NCBI GenBank assembly: GCA_002404195.1
Contig: DHJF01000004.1
Location: forward strand, 1 to 13,748
Reading direction: 5' to 3'
DNA: 13,748 bases
Origin: Candidatus Saccharibacteria bacterium UBA4727
Lineage (GTDB): Bacteria; Patescibacteriota; Saccharimonadia; Saccharimonadales; Saccharimonadaceae
Below the pieces are notes generated by a model. That model had not been told where the DNA came from. It did not search any database and saw nothing but the letters and a program-made list of their open reading frames with translations. This document shows positions 13,189-13,748 of this stretch, piece after piece. A program made the position numbers and the translations under genes. Every line of letters begins with the position of its first letter. The first letter of the stretch is position 1.

Positions 13189-13748
13189 ATGAACAACCAA
13201 GAACTGAGAATCGAAGTATTACTCGAAGAAGTCGTGAAAAAACGGGCGTCCGACCTTCACCTACAGGTCGGCTTACCCCCGATGCTGCGTGTTGACGGTA
13301 GCTTACAGCCAATCCCCGGCTATAATCCACTTGACGAACCGGCGGTCGAAGCCCTGGTATTTGCCATTCTCGATCAAGACCAGCAGCAAATCTTGCTCAA
13401 AGACAAAGAGTTTGACTTTAGCTTTGCCTTTGGTACGCTTGGGCGTTTTCGCGTCAACGCCTTTCACGAGCGCGGTAACTTAGCCGCCGCCCTGCGTCTG
13501 ATTCCGAACGAAATTAAATCTGTCACTGAACTCGGAATGCCGGCAGTGGTCATGGGCTTTGCTGATTATCCACGCGGTCTTGTCCTTGTGACTGGTCCAA
13601 CCGGGTCGGGTAAGTCGACGACGCTGGCGGCCTTGGTTGATAAAATCAACACCGAACGCGCCGACCATATCATTACGATTGAAGATCCAATCGAGTTTAC
13701 GCACAAATCGAAAAAATCAGTCATCGTCCAGCGAGAAGTGCACTACGA
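13189..13748 (+). CDS. pilT: Type IV pilus retraction ATPase PilT, C-terminus cut by the window end
   Basis: The first 186 residues are present, starting at ATG 13189 with AAGGG (13177-13181) seven bases upstream and 13 bases after the pilB stop. PilT is the hexameric ATPase that depolymerises the pilus and powers twitching and DNA uptake. The protein starts almost directly with the PAS-like domain (KKRASDLHLQVG, residues 18-29) and lacks the long PilB N-domain, which identifies PilT over a second PilB. The Walker A motif GPTGSGKST is at residues 136-144, as expected for PilT, followed by the Asp-box IEDPIEF. Walker B, the His box and the PilT-specific AIRNLIRE motif would lie beyond the edge. 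Confidence 0.9.
   Translation, partial: MNNQELRIEVLLEEVVKKRASDLHLQVGLPPMLRVDGSLQPIPGYNPLDEPAVEALVFAILDQDQQQILLKDKEFDFSFAFGTLGRFRVNAFHERGNLAAALRLIPNEIKSVTELGMPAVVMGFADYPRGLVLVTGPTGSGKSTTLAALVDKINTERADHIITIEDPIEFTHKSKKSVIVQREVHY

Noticed and set aside
1..13748. CRISPR array, insertion sequence or tRNA gene
   Set aside because: No regularly spaced repeats, no transposase gene and no cloverleaf sequence found on reading both strands.

Overview
The window looks like part of a Patescibacteria/CPR genome, most likely Saccharibacteria (TM7). This is inferred from the genes, not from a marker gene. It carries a compact type IV pilus operon (pilM-pilN-pilO, a small membrane protein, pilB, pilT) with no secretin or lipoprotein gene in view, next to long secreted proteins of unknown family. 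TGA is used as a stop (for example at the ends of pilM and pilO), so the UGA-recoded CPR lineages are unlikely.

Left third (1 to 4061): accessory, phage- or island-like. Two minus-strand hypothetical genes (1-407, running off the edge, and 461-1057) face a divergent plus-strand unit. That unit has an extended -10 promoter, about 170 bases of densely structured RNA with three GNRA-capped hairpins, and a 151-residue unknown protein (1310-1765). A minus-strand gene resembling the phage terminase small subunit (1767-2147) is convergent with it, with one base between the stops. Divergent from that gene, a two-gene operon encodes a zinc-knuckle protein (2186-3052) and a DUF4238 protein (3054-4061). 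This pair and the structured RNA are the best candidates for undescribed biology.

Middle (4062 to 5902): a gene-free, partly G-rich stretch, then a self-contained unit. It has a strong promoter (4349-4377), a hairpin-rich 5' leader, a GC-rich gene for a secreted, membrane-anchored, three-module surface protein (4498-5796), and a very strong intrinsic terminator (5825-5902).

Right half (about 5915 to the end): one plus-strand operon for the type IV pilus. A promoter at 5915-5943 drives a membrane-anchored TPR protein (5974-6528) and a 684-residue secreted protein (6525-8579). A second promoter just before pilM may boost pilM (8638), pilN (9684), pilO (10450), a 79-residue membrane protein (11160), pilB (11412) and pilT (13189, cut by the window end). 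PilM, PilN and PilO would form the inner-membrane alignment platform, PilB the extension motor and PilT the retraction motor. The TPR protein and the large exported protein are inferred pilus accessory or adhesin components. Tight spacing and ATGA overlaps suggest translational coupling.
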